Below are positions 34,792 to 44,118 of a DNA stretch of 64,000 nucleotides, piece by piece. Each line of letters begins with the position of its first letter. The stretch's first letter is position 1. Below the pieces are notes generated by a model. It made no database searches, had not been told where the DNA came from, and saw only the letters and a list, made by a program, of their open reading frames with translations. Source of the DNA: Nocardioides lijunqiniae (lineage in GTDB: Bacteria; Actinomycetota; Actinomycetes; Propionibacteriales; Nocardioidaceae); assembly GCF_015024225.1 (NCBI RefSeq), contig NZ_JACJGM010000012.1:62001-126000 (forward strand), read 5' to 3'. The translations under genes were made by a program, and so were the position numbers.

Positions 34792-35058
34792 TCAGCCGGG
34801 GAGCACCGCGTCGACGAGGCGGAGGACGGCGAAGAGGACCGGCAGCCCGAAGACCACGAGCAGCACCCACGCGGTGATCCGGTGGCGCCGCAAGCTGGGA
34901 TCGAGCTTGCCCGCGAAGTCGAGCAGCGCGCCGTCGGGCACGTGGTGGGTGAGGCCCATGCCGCGCGCGTCCGGGGGGAGGTGGCCGCCGGGGAACCAGA
35001 CCGGAGGGGAGTCGTCGTCCCCGTCCCAGTCCTCGTCGTACTCGTCGGCCTCCCGCAT
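34792..35058 (-). CDS. Small single-pass membrane protein, unknown
   Basis: 88 residues. The acidic N-terminus (MREADEYDEDWDGDDD) is followed by WFPGGHLPPDARGMGLTHHVPD and one C-terminal helix (ITAWVLLVVFGLPVLFAVLRLVDAVL). No family recognised. It lies upstream of the DUF1905 gene on the same strand and is divergent from phoH with a 104-base promoter gap. The start ATG at 35058 is the natural one. Confidence 0.6.
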   Translation of the reverse strand: MREADEYDEDWDGDDDSPPVWFPGGHLPPDARGMGLTHHVPDGALLDFAGKLDPSLRRHRITAWVLLVVFGLPVLFAVLRLVDAVLPG

Positions 35059-35162
35059 GGCTCCACGGTACGGGGCACAACCCGGTGGGCCGCTGCGCCA
35101 CGCTCCCGTAGCATGGAGGGTGGCTCCGTACCCGACCGAAAGGCCGCCCGCCCAGGGCACCC

Positions 35163-36182
35163 ATGACTGACAGCAGCACCGACCGGACCCCCGCGGGCGA
35201 CGCCCGCCAGACGCGGCACACCGTGGTCGTCCCCAACAGCATCAACATGGTCAGCCTGCTCGGCCCCGGCGACGAGCACCTCGCGCTGATCGAGCGCTCC
35301 TTCGGCGCCGACGTCCACGTGCGCGGCAACCGCATCACGCTCAACGGCGACCCCGGCGAGGTCGCCCTGGCCGAGCGCCTGCTCGACGAGCTGGTGACGA
35401 TCATCCGCACCGGCCAGGGCGTGACGGCCGAGACCGTCGAGCGCGTGCTGGCGATGCTGCGCGCCGAGACGACCGAGCGCCCCGCCGACGTGCTCAGCCT
35501 CAACATCCTGAGCAACCGGGGCCGCTCGATCCGGCCCAAGACGCTCAACCAGAAGCGCTACGTCGACGCCATCGACAAGCACACGATCACGTTCGGCATC
35601 GGTCCGGCTGGCACGGGCAAGACGTACCTCGCGATGGCGAAGGCCGTGCAGGCGCTGCAGTCGAAGAACGTCAACCGGATCATCCTGACCCGGCCCGCGG
35701 TCGAGGCCGGCGAGAACCTCGGCTACCTGCCCGGGACCCTGAGCGAGAAGATCGACCCCTACCTGCGTCCGCTCTACGACGCCCTGCACGACATGGTCGA
35801 CCCCGAGACGATCCCCAAGCTGCTGGCGGCCGGGACCATCGAGGTGGCGCCCCTGGCGTTCATGCGCGGGCGCACGCTGAACGACTCCTTCATCATCCTC
35901 GACGAGGCGCAGAACACCACGCCGGAGCAGATGAAGATGTTCCTCACCCGGCTGGGCTTCGGCTCCAAGATCGTGGTCACCGGCGATGTGACGCAGACCG
36001 ACCTCCCGAACGGGATGAAGTCCGGGCTGCGGGTCATCCAGGGGATCCTCGACGACGTCGACGACATCTCGTTCAACACGCTGACGAGCCAGGACGTCGT
36101 GCGCCACCGGCTGGTCGGCAAGATCGTCGCGGCCTACGACGAGTTCGACGCCGAGCGCAGCACCCAGGCGTCGCCGCGATGA
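35163..36182 (+). CDS. phoH: PhoH family ATPase
   Basis: 339 residues. P-loop [11 protein letters not shown] near residue 148, the PhoH block [34 protein letters not shown], Walker [18 protein letters not shown] and [10 protein letters not shown]. An N-terminal region binds nucleic acid in related proteins. PhoH-like proteins are RNA-linked ATPases often paired with YbeY in rRNA and ribosome quality control, and here the stop overlaps the ybeY start (ATGA). Confidence 0.95.
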   Translation: MTDSSTDRTPAGDARQTRHTVVVPNSINMVSLLGPGDEHLALIERSFGADVHVRGNRITLNGDPGEVALAERLLDELVTIIRTGQGVTAETVERVLAMLRAETTERPADVLSLNILSNRGRSIRPKTLNQKRYVDAIDKHTITFGIGPAGTGKTYLAMAKAVQALQSKNVNRIILTRPAVEAGENLGYLPGTLSEKIDPYLRPLYDALHDMVDPETIPKLLAAGTIEVAPLAFMRGRTLNDSFIILDEAQNTTPEQMKMFLTRLGFGSKIVVTGDVTQTDLPNGMKSGLRVIQGILDDVDDISFNTLTSQDVVRHRLVGKIVAAYDEFDAERSTQASPR

Positions 36183-36658
36183 CGATCGAGGTCCTCAACG
36201 AATCGGGGCTCCCGCTCGACGTCAAGCACCTCGCGCGCCTCTCGCGCTTCGTGATGGACGAGATGCGCGTCCACCCGCTCGCGGAGCTGTGCATCAAGGC
36301 CGTCGACGAGGACACCATCGCCGAGCTCAACGGGCACTGGATGGGCAAGGAGGGGCCGACCGACGTGCTGGCGTTCCCGATGGACGAGCTGCGGCCGGGC
36401 CTGGTGACCGAGGAGCCCGAGGAGGGCGTGCTCGGCGACCTGATGCTGTGCCCCGCGATCGCCGCACGGCAGGGCGCGGAGGCCGGCCACGGCACCGACG
36501 CCGAGATCGAGCTGCTCACCGTCCACGGCATCCTGCACCTGCTCGGCTACGACCACGCCGAGCCGGAGGAGCACGCCGAGATGTTCGGCCTCCAGGACAC
36601 CTTGCTCGCCGCGTGGCGGACCCAGCTGCGGCCGGGTCCCGCCACGGTCGAGCCATGA
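36179..36658 (+). CDS. ybeY: Endoribonuclease YbeY (rRNA maturation factor)
   Basis: 159 residues. Zinc motif HGILHLLGYDHAEPEEH (HxxxHxxxxxH) at about residues 116-132, preceded by GPTDVLAFPMDE and VLGDLMLCP. It acts in 16S rRNA 3' end maturation and ribosome quality control. It overlaps phoH and the CBS-domain gene by four bases each, the conserved actinobacterial order. Confidence 0.96.
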   Translation: MTIEVLNESGLPLDVKHLARLSRFVMDEMRVHPLAELCIKAVDEDTIAELNGHWMGKEGPTDVLAFPMDELRPGLVTEEPEEGVLGDLMLCPAIAARQGAEAGHGTDAEIELLTVHGILHLLGYDHAEPEEHAEMFGLQDTLLAAWRTQLRPGPATVEP

Positions 36659-37983
36659 CCTCGGGCGATCTCTGGCTGCTGGTGACGGCAGCCGCCCTCG
36701 TCCTGCTGGCCGGCCTCTTCACGGCCGCCGACGCCGCGCTGGCGTCGTTCTCGAAGGCACGCGCCACCGAGCTCGTCGCCGAGGGCCGCGCGGGTGCGCG
36801 CGCCCTGGTCTCGATCCTCGAGGACGCTCCGCGCTACCTCAACACCGCGCTCCTGCTGCGGCTGCTCTGCGAGATCTCCGCGATCGTCCTGGTCACCCTG
36901 CAGATCGACGAGCTCGTCGACGGCTCGTGGCTCGCCAGCGTGCTGACCGCGATCGGCGTGATGCTGCTGGTGTCCTTCGTGGTGATCGGCGTCGCGCCGC
37001 GCACCCTGGGCCGCCAGCACTCCGAGACCGTGGCGCTGGTCTCGGCCGCGCCGCTCGCGCTCTTCACGACCGTGCTCGGGCCGCTGCCGCGCCTGCTGAT
37101 CCTGGTGGGCAACGCGATCACCCCGGGGCGCGGCTTCCGCGAGGGCCCGTTCTCCAGCGAGACCGAGCTGCGCGAGATGGTCGACATGGCCGAGGCGTCG
37201 GCGCTGATCGAGTCCGACGAGCGCCGGATGATCCACTCGGTCTTCGAGCTCGGCGACACCTCGGTGCGCGAGGTGATGGTGCCGCGCAACGACGTCGTCT
37301 ACATCGAGCACTTCAAGAACCTGCGGCAGACGCTGTCGCTGTTCCTGCGCAGCGGCTACTCCCGGGTGCCGGTCATCGGGGAGAACCTCGACGACATCCG
37401 AGGGTTCGCCTACCTCAAGGACATCGTCCGCCGTGACTTCGAGGCGCCCGAGGTGGAGTTCACCCAGCGCATCGAGGAGGTCATGCGGCCGGTCCACTGG
37501 GTGCCGGAGTCCAAGCCCGTCGACGCCCTGCTGCGCGAGATGCAGGCGCGCCGCCAGCACATCGCGGTCGTCGTCGACGAGTACGGCGGCACGGCCGGCC
37601 TGATCACCATCGAGGACCTGCTCGAGGAGATCGTCGGCGAGATCACTGACGAGTACGACGACGACGAGATCGAGGTCGAGACCCTGCCCGAGGGCGTCGT
37701 CCGGGTGTCCTCGCGCTACCCCGTCGACGACCTCGACGAGCTCTTCGGCTTCGACGTCGAGGAGGAGGACGTCGACAGCGTCGGCGGCCTCATGGCCAAG
37801 CACCTCGGCCGCGTCCCGATCCCCGGCTCCACGGTCGAGGCCCACGGCCTGCGCTTCGTGGCCGAGGACGCCGCCGGCCGTCGCAACAAGATCGGCACGG
37901 TGCTCATCCACCGGGTCGAGCCCGAGGACGCCACCACCCACCACGACAAGCCCGCACCCGCCCTGGAGAACGCCAGTGAGTGA
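36655..37983 (+). CDS. CNNM/CorC-type CBS domain membrane protein (hemolysin family)
   Basis: 442 residues. An N-terminal DUF21 region with four helices (to about 140), then a CBS pair ([64 protein letters not shown]) and a C-terminal CorC_HlyC domain ([21 protein letters not shown]). Such proteins are linked to magnesium or cobalt efflux. The ATG at 36655 overlaps the ybeY stop, and the last eight bases overlap the next gene. Confidence 0.92.
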   Translation: MTSGDLWLLVTAAALVLLAGLFTAADAALASFSKARATELVAEGRAGARALVSILEDAPRYLNTALLLRLLCEISAIVLVTLQIDELVDGSWLASVLTAIGVMLLVSFVVIGVAPRTLGRQHSETVALVSAAPLALFTTVLGPLPRLLILVGNAITPGRGFREGPFSSETELREMVDMAEASALIESDERRMIHSVFELGDTSVREVMVPRNDVVYIEHFKNLRQTLSLFLRSGYSRVPVIGENLDDIRGFAYLKDIVRRDFEAPEVEFTQRIEEVMRPVHWVPESKPVDALLREMQARRQHIAVVVDEYGGTAGLITIEDLLEEIVGEITDEYDDDEIEVETLPEGVVRVSSRYPVDDLDELFGFDVEEEDVDSVGGLMAKHLGRVPIPGSTVEAHGLRFVAEDAAGRRNKIGTVLIHRVEPEDATTHHDKPAPALENASE

Positions 37984-38317
37984 CCTGACCGCCGAGGACG
38001 CCAAGCTCGTCACCCTCGCCCGCGCCACCCGCGCCCGCACCGGCGCCGCCGAGGGCGCCGCGATCCGCGACGCCGACGGCCGCACCTACGCCGCCGCCAC
38101 GGTCGCCCTGCCCTCCCTGGCTGTCTCGGCGCTCCAGGTGTGCGTCGCGATGGCCGTCGCCGGCGGCTCGCAGGGGCTCGAGGCGGCCGTCGTCCTGGGC
38201 GACGCCGCCGAGCTCGCCCCCGCCGACCTGGCCGCCCTGAGCGAGCTCGCCGGACCCGGCGTCCTCGTCCATCGCGGCGACGCCCGCGGCACCATCGCCT
38301 CCACCTCGACCACCTGA
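37976..38317 (+). CDS. Cytidine deaminase-like protein lacking zinc ligands
   Basis: 113 residues, resembling the short deaminase-like protein found between the CBS gene and era in mycobacteria. The usual catalytic HAE and PCxxC zinc motifs are missing (SLAVSALQVCVAMAVAGG is the nearest region), so it is probably not an active deaminase. The GTG at 37976 lies within the end of the CBS gene. In this window the following era gene is 4.8 kb away. Immediately after the stop begins a REP-like repeat block. Confidence 0.75.
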   Translation: MSDLTAEDAKLVTLARATRARTGAAEGAAIRDADGRTYAAATVALPSLAVSALQVCVAMAVAGGSQGLEAAVVLGDAAELAPADLAALSELAGPGVLVHRGDARGTIASTSTT

Positions 38318-38338
38318 CCCACCCCGCCGCACGCAACA

Positions 38339-38518
38339 GGTGGTCGAGCAGTGAGGAGCGCCAGCGACGAGCGCCCGTCGAGACCCCGTGAGTCGAGCGC
38401 CGAGCAGCGACCCACGGTGGTTGAGGTGCGAGCGCAGCGAGCCTCGAAACCACGCCGCCGCACCCCACCGGTGGTCGAGCAGTGAGGAGCGCCAGCGACG
38501 AGCGCCCGTCGAGACCCC
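38339..38518 (+). repeat. REP-like palindromes, second site
   Basis: Type a at 38339-38387 and 38470-38518, type b at 38416-38453, in the same orientation and order as the left arm at 23862-24254. They run directly into the second copy of the structured element. No gene is seen between 38318 and 38942. Confidence 0.85.
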
Positions 38519-38550
38519 TGCACCTCTGGCTGTCTCCTCCGGGCCGAGCC

Positions 38551-38718
38551 GGGGTGCCGCGCGCTTAGCCGGTCGCGTCTCCGCGTCAAGGATCGCCTGC
38601 GGCGCCCGCTTCGCGGCGGCCTGCGGCCGTCCTTGACCCGGAGCCTCTCTCGACCGGCTTGACGGCGCACGGGGCGACACGGGCTTCGCCCGCGCCGCCC
38701 GCGCAAGGCGCGGCACCC
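38551..38718. repeat. Dispersed structured element, copy B
   Basis: Same nested stems as copy A: GGGGTGCCGCGC (38551-38562) with GCGCGGCACCC (38708-38718); GCCGGTCG (38568-38575) with CGACCGGC (38651-38658); CTCCG plus GTCAAGGA (38579-38592) with TCCTTGAC plus CGGAG (38630-38643). The apical hairpins differ in sequence from copy A but keep pairing (CGCC/GGCG, CCGC/GCGG, CGGCC/GGCCG). The stretch 38631-38718 is identical to copy A over nearly 90 bases. Confidence 0.7.
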
Positions 38719-38777
38719 TCCATGGCGAGGCTCCTGGTGGGCTGGTGTGACTGGTGGTGCGGCTACCGACAGTCAAC

Positions 38778-38846
38778 GTCGGCAGTTCGTCGCCACCCCG
38801 GCCCGGCCAAGCGTGAAGACCTCCGCCCCAGGCCCGAACTGCCGAC
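38778..38846. repeat. 3' module of the structured element, copy B
   Basis: GTCGGCAGTT (38778-38787) and AACTGCCGAC (38837-38846), again over exactly 69 bases. It runs into a perfect palindrome CGACACCGGTGTCG (38843-38856). The interior differs from copy A much more than the arms do. Confidence 0.6.
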
Positions 38847-38942
38847 ACCGGTGTCGATCTTCGGCGCCTCCGGCCCGACCGTCGCCCTGGCGAGGTCGAA
38901 AACGGGAGGCGACCGCCCGCCCCGTCACCCTAGGGTCGCCGG

Positions 38943-39659
38943 GTGCACCTGACCGGCCCCGTCCACCCCCTCGACGTGGAGCTCCTGGAGGCGGTGGCCC
39001 ACCGCTACCGGGTGACGGGAGCGGGCCTGACGTCCTGGCCGGACCCCCACGCCGGAGACGGTCCCTCCGAGGAGGAGTACTCCCGCTGCCTGGACCCTGC
39101 GAAGTACCTCGTCCTCCGTGCCCGCGCCCAGGCGTGGGCGGACGTGCTGGTGGGCCGAGGTCTCGCGGACGTCGTCGAGGTGACGGACCTCGACGAGGTG
39201 CCGCGCTCGGTGGCCGCCGCGACCCCGGACCGGGCGTACCGGATCGAGCCGCGTCGTCCTGGCGCGCTGCCGGTGCTGGTGTCGCTCAGGGGCATGGACG
39301 GCGTTGGGGAGACGGTGCTCGAGCTGGGCGTCGGTCGCCCGTCGATCGCGTTGGCCCGCCTGCCGTACTGCGGCTGCGACGCGTGCGACGACGGCTCCGA
39401 GGCGCTGCTCGAGGAGCTCGACGGGCGGCTGGTCGACGTGGTGCGCGGGACGTTCGTGCACGTCACGACGCCGCACGGCTACGTCGTCACCCGCGAGGAC
39501 GGGCTGGAGGCATCGAGTGACGGCGAAGGGGAAGAGGGGGTGCTCGACCGGCTCGACGACGTCGTAGCGGACGCGCGTGCGGGCCGCTCGACGTACCCCG
39601 CAGTGCTGGGCCCGGCCTACGACGCGAGACGTGACACGACGGAGTGCGGATCGGAGTAA
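38943..39659 (+). CDS. DUF6226 family protein
   Basis: 238 residues, soluble. The family is actinobacterial and of unknown function. Visible marks are CxCxxC (YCGCDACDDGSEALLEELD) and a C-terminal HGYVVTRED segment. The start is GTG at 38943, 87 bases after the end of the repeat block. It ends one base before the FAD-oxidoreductase start and may be co-transcribed with the fatty-acid genes. Confidence 0.75.
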   Translation: MHLTGPVHPLDVELLEAVAHRYRVTGAGLTSWPDPHAGDGPSEEEYSRCLDPAKYLVLRARAQAWADVLVGRGLADVVEVTDLDEVPRSVAAATPDRAYRIEPRRPGALPVLVSLRGMDGVGETVLELGVGRPSIALARLPYCGCDACDDGSEALLEELDGRLVDVVRGTFVHVTTPHGYVVTREDGLEASSDGEGEEGVLDRLDDVVADARAGRSTYPAVLGPAYDARRDTTECGSE

Positions 39660-39660
39660 C

Positions 39661-41034
39661 GTGCAGTCAGTGACTTCGGGAGACCCCTGGGAGCAGCACG
39701 AGCGTGCGGTGAGCCGGCTCGTGGAGTCCGCGGCCGCCATTCCGGCCGGACAGCCGGTGCGGCTGGCGAAGCGCACCTCCAACCTCTTCCGGCCGCGACA
39801 GGCCACGACCACACCGGGGCTCGACGTGTCCGGCCTCACCGGCGTGATCGAGGTCGACCCCGAGACGCGCACGGCCCAGGTGCAGGGCATGTGCACCTAC
39901 GAGGACCTCGTCGACGCGACGCTGCCCCACGGCTTGATCCCCTACGTCGTCCCGCAGCTGCGCACGATCACCCTCGGCGGCGCCGTGACCGGCCTCGGCA
40001 TCGAGTCGACCAGCTTCCGCAACGGCCTGCCGCACGAGTCGGTGCTCGACATGGACGTGCTGACGGGCGCGGGCGAGGTGGTCACGTGCCGTCCGGGGGA
40101 CGACCTCTTCGACGCGTTCCCCAACTCCTACGGCTCGCTGGGCTACGCCACCCGGCTGCGCATCGAGCTCGAGCCGGTGCCGACGTACGTCGCGCTGCGG
40201 CACGTGCGCTTCGACGACGCGGCGCTGCTGGCCAAGACCGTGGCCGAGATCGTGGAGACCGGCGAGCACGCGGGGGAGCGCGTCGACGGCCTCGACGGCA
40301 CGGCGTTCGAGCCCGGGGAGCTGTACCTCACGCTGGCGCGCTGGACCGACTCCGCCGACGGCGCCGTCCCCAGCGACTACACCGGCCAGCAGGTCTACTT
40401 CCGCTCCGTGCAGGAGCGCGCGACCGACCTGCTGACGATGTACGACTACCTCTGGCGGTGGGACACCGACTGGTTCTGGTGCTCCGGGGCCTTCGGTGCG
40501 CAGCACCCGCTGATTCGGCGCGTGTGGCCGGCCCGGCTGCGACGCTCCGACGTCTACCACCGGCTGCTGGGGCTCGACCGCCGCTTCGCGATCGCCGACC
40601 GCCTCGACCGCCGCGCCGGCCGGCCGATGCGCGAGCGCGTCATCCAGGACGTCGAGGTTCCGGTCGAGCGGCTCCCGGAGTTCCTCGAGTGGTTCGATGC
40701 CGAGGTCGGCATGCGACCGGTCTGGCTGTGCCCGCTGGTCGCGAAGCGCCCGTGGAGCACCTACCCGCTCGAGCCGGGGGAGACCTACGTCAACGTCGGG
40801 TTCTGGGGCACCGTCCACGTGGGCGACGACGCCCCCGAGGGCCCCCTCAACCGCGCCATCGAGGCCAAGGTGCACGAGCTCGGCGGCCACAAGTCGCTCT
40901 ACAGCGAGGCGTTCTACGACGCCGAGACCTTCGACCGGCTCTACGACGGCGCCAACCTCGCCGCGGTCAAGCGCCGCTACGACCCCGACGACCGACTGAC
41001 CACCCTCTTCGACAAGGCAGTGAGGAAACGATGA
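39661..41034 (+). CDS. FAD-binding oxidoreductase, 10-methyl fatty acid type (TmsA/BfaA-like)
   Basis: 457 residues, FAD-linked PCMH-fold oxidoreductase related to plant and animal delta-24 sterol reductases. FAD-binding block: GVIEVDPETRTAQVQGMCTYEDLVDATLPHGLIPYVVPQLRTITLGGAVTG; C-terminal YLWRWDTDWFWCSGAFGAQ. In actinobacteria this enzyme, paired with a cyclopropane-synthase-like methyltransferase, reduces a 10-methylene to a 10-methyl (tuberculostearic-type) fatty acid. The start is GTG at 39661. The stop overlaps the methyltransferase ATG, supporting that pathway. Confidence 0.86.
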   Translation: MQSVTSGDPWEQHERAVSRLVESAAAIPAGQPVRLAKRTSNLFRPRQATTTPGLDVSGLTGVIEVDPETRTAQVQGMCTYEDLVDATLPHGLIPYVVPQLRTITLGGAVTGLGIESTSFRNGLPHESVLDMDVLTGAGEVVTCRPGDDLFDAFPNSYGSLGYATRLRIELEPVPTYVALRHVRFDDAALLAKTVAEIVETGEHAGERVDGLDGTAFEPGELYLTLARWTDSADGAVPSDYTGQQVYFRSVQERATDLLTMYDYLWRWDTDWFWCSGAFGAQHPLIRRVWPARLRRSDVYHRLLGLDRRFAIADRLDRRAGRPMRERVIQDVEVPVERLPEFLEWFDAEVGMRPVWLCPLVAKRPWSTYPLEPGETYVNVGFWGTVHVGDDAPEGPLNRAIEAKVHELGGHKSLYSEAFYDAETFDRLYDGANLAAVKRRYDPDDRLTTLFDKAVRKR

Positions 41035-42299
41035 CGACCATCAGGATCGCGGACGCGATTGCGGACCTGCTGCGCGACGGCATGCCCGTCCGGTTCACCG
41101 CGTACGACGGCAGCGCGACCGGCCCCGAGGACTCGCCGATGACCCTCGAGCTCACCAGCCAGCGCGGCCTGGCCTACCTCCTGACCGCGCCGGGGGACCT
41201 CGGGCTGGCCCGGGCCTACGTCGCGGGCGACCTCGTCGTGCACGGAGTGCACCCCGGCAACCCCTACGAGCTGATGTCGCGGCTCAAGGACCACACGAAG
41301 TTCCGCAAGGTCAGCCCCGGCGAGATCCTCACGCTGGTGCGCGGCCTCGGCATCTCCAACCTCAAGCCGCCGCCACCGCCGCCGCAGGAGCACCTGCCGC
41401 GCTGGCGCCGGGCGATGGAGGGCCTGCGTCACTCGATGGGCCGCGACGCCGAGGCGATCTCGCACCACTACGACGTCTCCAACGCCTTCTACCGCCACGT
41501 CCTGGGCCCCTCGATGGCCTACACCTGCGCGGTCTACCCCCACGCCGACGCCACGCTCGAGGAGGCGCAGGCCGAGAAGTTCGACCTGGTCGCGCGCAAG
41601 CTCGACCTCAAGCCCGGTCAGCGCCTGCTCGACGTCGGCTGCGGCTGGGGCGGCATGGTGCGCCACGCGGCGAAGGAGTACGGCGTCAAGGCGCTCGGCG
41701 TGACGCTCTCGCAGCAGCAGGCCGACTGGGGCAAGGAGGCCATCGACCGCGACGGCCTGGGCGACCTCGCCGAGGTGCGCCACCTCGACTACCGCGACGT
41801 GATGGAGGGCGACTTCGACGCCGTCAGCTCCATCGGGCTGACCGAGCACATCGGGGTGCGCAACTACCCGTCGTACTTCCGCTTCCTGCACGACCGGCTG
41901 AAGCCGGAGGGACGGCTGCTCAACCACTCGATCACCCGCCACCACAACCGTCGCGAGGAGACCGGTGCGTTCATCGACCGCTACGTCTTCCCCGACGGGG
42001 AGCTGATCGGCTCCGGCACGATCATCAAGGAGGCGCAGGACGCCGGCCTGGAGGTCATGCACTCGGAGAACCTCCGGATGCACTACGCGATGACCCTGCG
42101 CGACTGGAACCGCAACCTGGTGGACAACTGGGACGCCTGCGTCGACGAGGTCGGCATCGGGACGGCCCGGGTGTGGGGGCTCTACATCGCCAGCTCGCGC
42201 CTCGGCTTCGAGTGGAACGAGATCCAGCTGCACCAGGTACTGGGGGTCCGCGTCACCGACGGCGGGAGCAACGGATTCCCCCTCCGACCCACATGGTGA
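41031..42299 (+). CDS. Cyclopropane-fatty-acyl-phospholipid synthase-like methyltransferase (TmsB/BfaB-like)
   Basis: 422 residues. The SAM-binding motif LLDVGCGWGGM lies near residue 195, with SHHYDVSNAFYRHVLGPSMAYTCAVY before it and the later block RYVFPDGELIGSGTIIKEAQDAGLEV, MTLRDWNRNL and SRLGFEWNEIQLHQVL. It would methylenate the double bond of oleoyl phospholipids. A Pro-rich linker (KPPPPPPQEH) separates the N-terminal part. Overlap with the FAD gene (ATGA) suggests coupled production of 10-methyl fatty acids rather than cyclopropane rings. Confidence 0.88.
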   Translation: MTTIRIADAIADLLRDGMPVRFTAYDGSATGPEDSPMTLELTSQRGLAYLLTAPGDLGLARAYVAGDLVVHGVHPGNPYELMSRLKDHTKFRKVSPGEILTLVRGLGISNLKPPPPPPQEHLPRWRRAMEGLRHSMGRDAEAISHHYDVSNAFYRHVLGPSMAYTCAVYPHADATLEEAQAEKFDLVARKLDLKPGQRLLDVGCGWGGMVRHAAKEYGVKALGVTLSQQQADWGKEAIDRDGLGDLAEVRHLDYRDVMEGDFDAVSSIGLTEHIGVRNYPSYFRFLHDRLKPEGRLLNHSITRHHNRREETGAFIDRYVFPDGELIGSGTIIKEAQDAGLEVMHSENLRMHYAMTLRDWNRNLVDNWDACVDEVGIGTARVWGLYIASSRLGFEWNEIQLHQVLGVRVTDGGSNGFPLRPTW

Positions 42300-42312
42300 C
42301 TAGCCTGCACGG

Positions 42313-43083
42313 GTGAGCACGAGGGCCCGGACGTACGACGCGCAGGTGCTGCGGCGTACCCCGCTCTCGGACCACCTCGTGCGGCTGGTCCTCGGCGGGC
42401 CGGGTCTGGCCGACTTCGCCTCGACCGGCATCCTCGACGAGTGGGTCGGCCTGGTGGTCCCGGGCCAGTTCCAGAGCCGCTACTACACCGTGCGGTCCTG
42501 GACCGGCGGCGAGCTCACCATCGACGTGGTCCTGCACGCGACCGGCCTCGTCACCGAGTGGGCGGCCGGCGAGTGCGTGGGCGAGACGGTGACGATCACC
42601 GAGCCCAAGGGCAGCTTCGCGCTGCCCGACGGCGCCGCCTGGCTGATCCTGGTGGGCGACCTCACCGCGATGCCGGCGATGGCGCGGATCCTGGAGTCGT
42701 GCCCGGTGCCGGCCGCCGTCTGGGCCGAGGTGCCCGACGACCTGGGCGACTACCTGCCGGCCGCGGCGTCCGTGCACTGGCTCGACGCGCCCCACGACGG
42801 GGAGAGCCGCCTGGCCAGCGTCGTCGAGAGCATCGAGTGGCCCGACGGCGACGGCTACTTCTGGATGGCGGGGGAGTCCGCGCAGATGCGCGCGATACGC
42901 AAGCACCTCATGCGCGAGCGACGGATGCCGGCGACCGCCTACGACGTCATGGGCTACTGGCGCGGCGTCGCCGCCCGGCAGCCGCGCTCGGTCGACCCCG
43001 GACCGATCTGGCGCGCCGGCAAGGCCGCAGGCAAGAGCGACGACGAGATCTGGGCCGACTACGACAGGGCGAGCGATGGCTGA
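42313..43083 (+). CDS. Siderophore-interacting protein (FAD-binding, NAD(P)H reductase)
   Basis: 256 residues of the SIP family, ferric-siderophore reductases with a ferredoxin-reductase fold. FAD motif SRYYTVRSW, then ITEPKGSFALPDGAAWLILVGDLTAMPAMARIL and WMAGESAQMRAIRKHLMRERRM. The start is GTG at 42313, 13 bases after the methyltransferase stop, so it shares that operon; a role as electron donor to the fatty-acid reductase is possible but speculative. Its end overlaps era by eight bases. Confidence 0.87.
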   Translation: MSTRARTYDAQVLRRTPLSDHLVRLVLGGPGLADFASTGILDEWVGLVVPGQFQSRYYTVRSWTGGELTIDVVLHATGLVTEWAAGECVGETVTITEPKGSFALPDGAAWLILVGDLTAMPAMARILESCPVPAAVWAEVPDDLGDYLPAAASVHWLDAPHDGESRLASVVESIEWPDGDGYFWMAGESAQMRAIRKHLMRERRMPATAYDVMGYWRGVAARQPRSVDPGPIWRAGKAAGKSDDEIWADYDRASDG

Positions 43084-44041
43084 CACGCAGGACACTCCGG
43101 ACCAGCAGGACGAGCCGGGGGAGCAGGCCGAGCACAAGAGCGGCTTCGTGTCCTTCGTCGGGCGGCCCAACGCCGGCAAGTCGACGCTGACCAACGCCCT
43201 GGTGGGCACCAAGGTGGTGATCACCAGCTCCAAGCCGCAGACCACGCGCACCGTCGTACGCGGCATCGTGCACCGCCCCGACGCCCAGCTGATCCTCGTC
43301 GACACCCCCGGGCTGCACCGCCCCCGCACGCTGCTCGGCGAGCGCCTCAACGACCTCGTGAAGACCACCCTCGGCGAGGTCGACGTCGTCGCGGTGTGCC
43401 TGCCGGCCAACGAGAAGACCGGCCCCGGCGACCGGTTCATCGTGCGCGAGATGGCCAAGATCAAGCGCACGGTCAAGGTCGCCATCGCCACCAAGACCGA
43501 CCTCGCCGACGCCGAGCGGATCGGCGAGCACCTGCTGGACATCCAGAAGCTCGGCGCCGAGGCCGGCGTCGAGTGGGCCGAGATCGTCCCGGTCTCCGCC
43601 CAGGCCGGCGACCAGGTCGGGCTCCTGGCCGACCTCCTCGTCGGGCTGCTCCCGGCCGGCCCGCAGCTCTACCCCGACGGCGACCTCAGCGACGCCCCCG
43701 AGGAGACGATCGTGGCCGAGCTGATCCGCGAGGCCGCGCTCGAGGGCGTGCGCGACGAGCTGCCGCACTCCATCGCGGTGGTCGTCGAGGAGATGGGGCT
43801 GCGCGAGGGTCGCGACGACGACAAGCCGCTGCTCGACATCCACGCCAACCTGTACGTCGAGCGCGACTCCCAGAAGGGCATCATGATCGGCCACAAGGGC
43901 GCTCGCCTGCGCGACGTCGGCAAGGCCGCCCGGCTCCAGATCGAGGCGCTCTTCGGCACCCCGGTCTACCTCGACCTGCACATCAAGATCGCCAAGGACT
44001 GGCAGCGCGACCCGCGTCAGCTGCGCAAGCTCGGCTTCTGA
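43076..44041 (+). CDS. era: GTPase Era
   Basis: 321 residues. G1 GRPNAGKST near residue 28, G3 DTPGLH, and a TKTD in place of the usual NKxD as G4, common in actinobacteria. C-terminal KH domain with QKGIMIGHKGARLRDVGKAARLQIEALFG. It binds 16S rRNA and helps assemble the small subunit. The ATG at 43076 lies inside the end of the siderophore-interacting protein gene, so era is probably read from that operon here. Confidence 0.96.
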   Translation: MADTQDTPDQQDEPGEQAEHKSGFVSFVGRPNAGKSTLTNALVGTKVVITSSKPQTTRTVVRGIVHRPDAQLILVDTPGLHRPRTLLGERLNDLVKTTLGEVDVVAVCLPANEKTGPGDRFIVREMAKIKRTVKVAIATKTDLADAERIGEHLLDIQKLGAEAGVEWAEIVPVSAQAGDQVGLLADLLVGLLPAGPQLYPDGDLSDAPEETIVAELIREAALEGVRDELPHSIAVVVEEMGLREGRDDDKPLLDIHANLYVERDSQKGIMIGHKGARLRDVGKAARLQIEALFGTPVYLDLHIKIAKDWQRDPRQLRKLGF

Positions 44042-44118
44042 GCCGGTGTGATGGGTCGCCCTGGATCGGGTACCTGTGCGCGACTGCCGAACCGTGACGT
44101 GCGTGGGAGCTTGACGAG

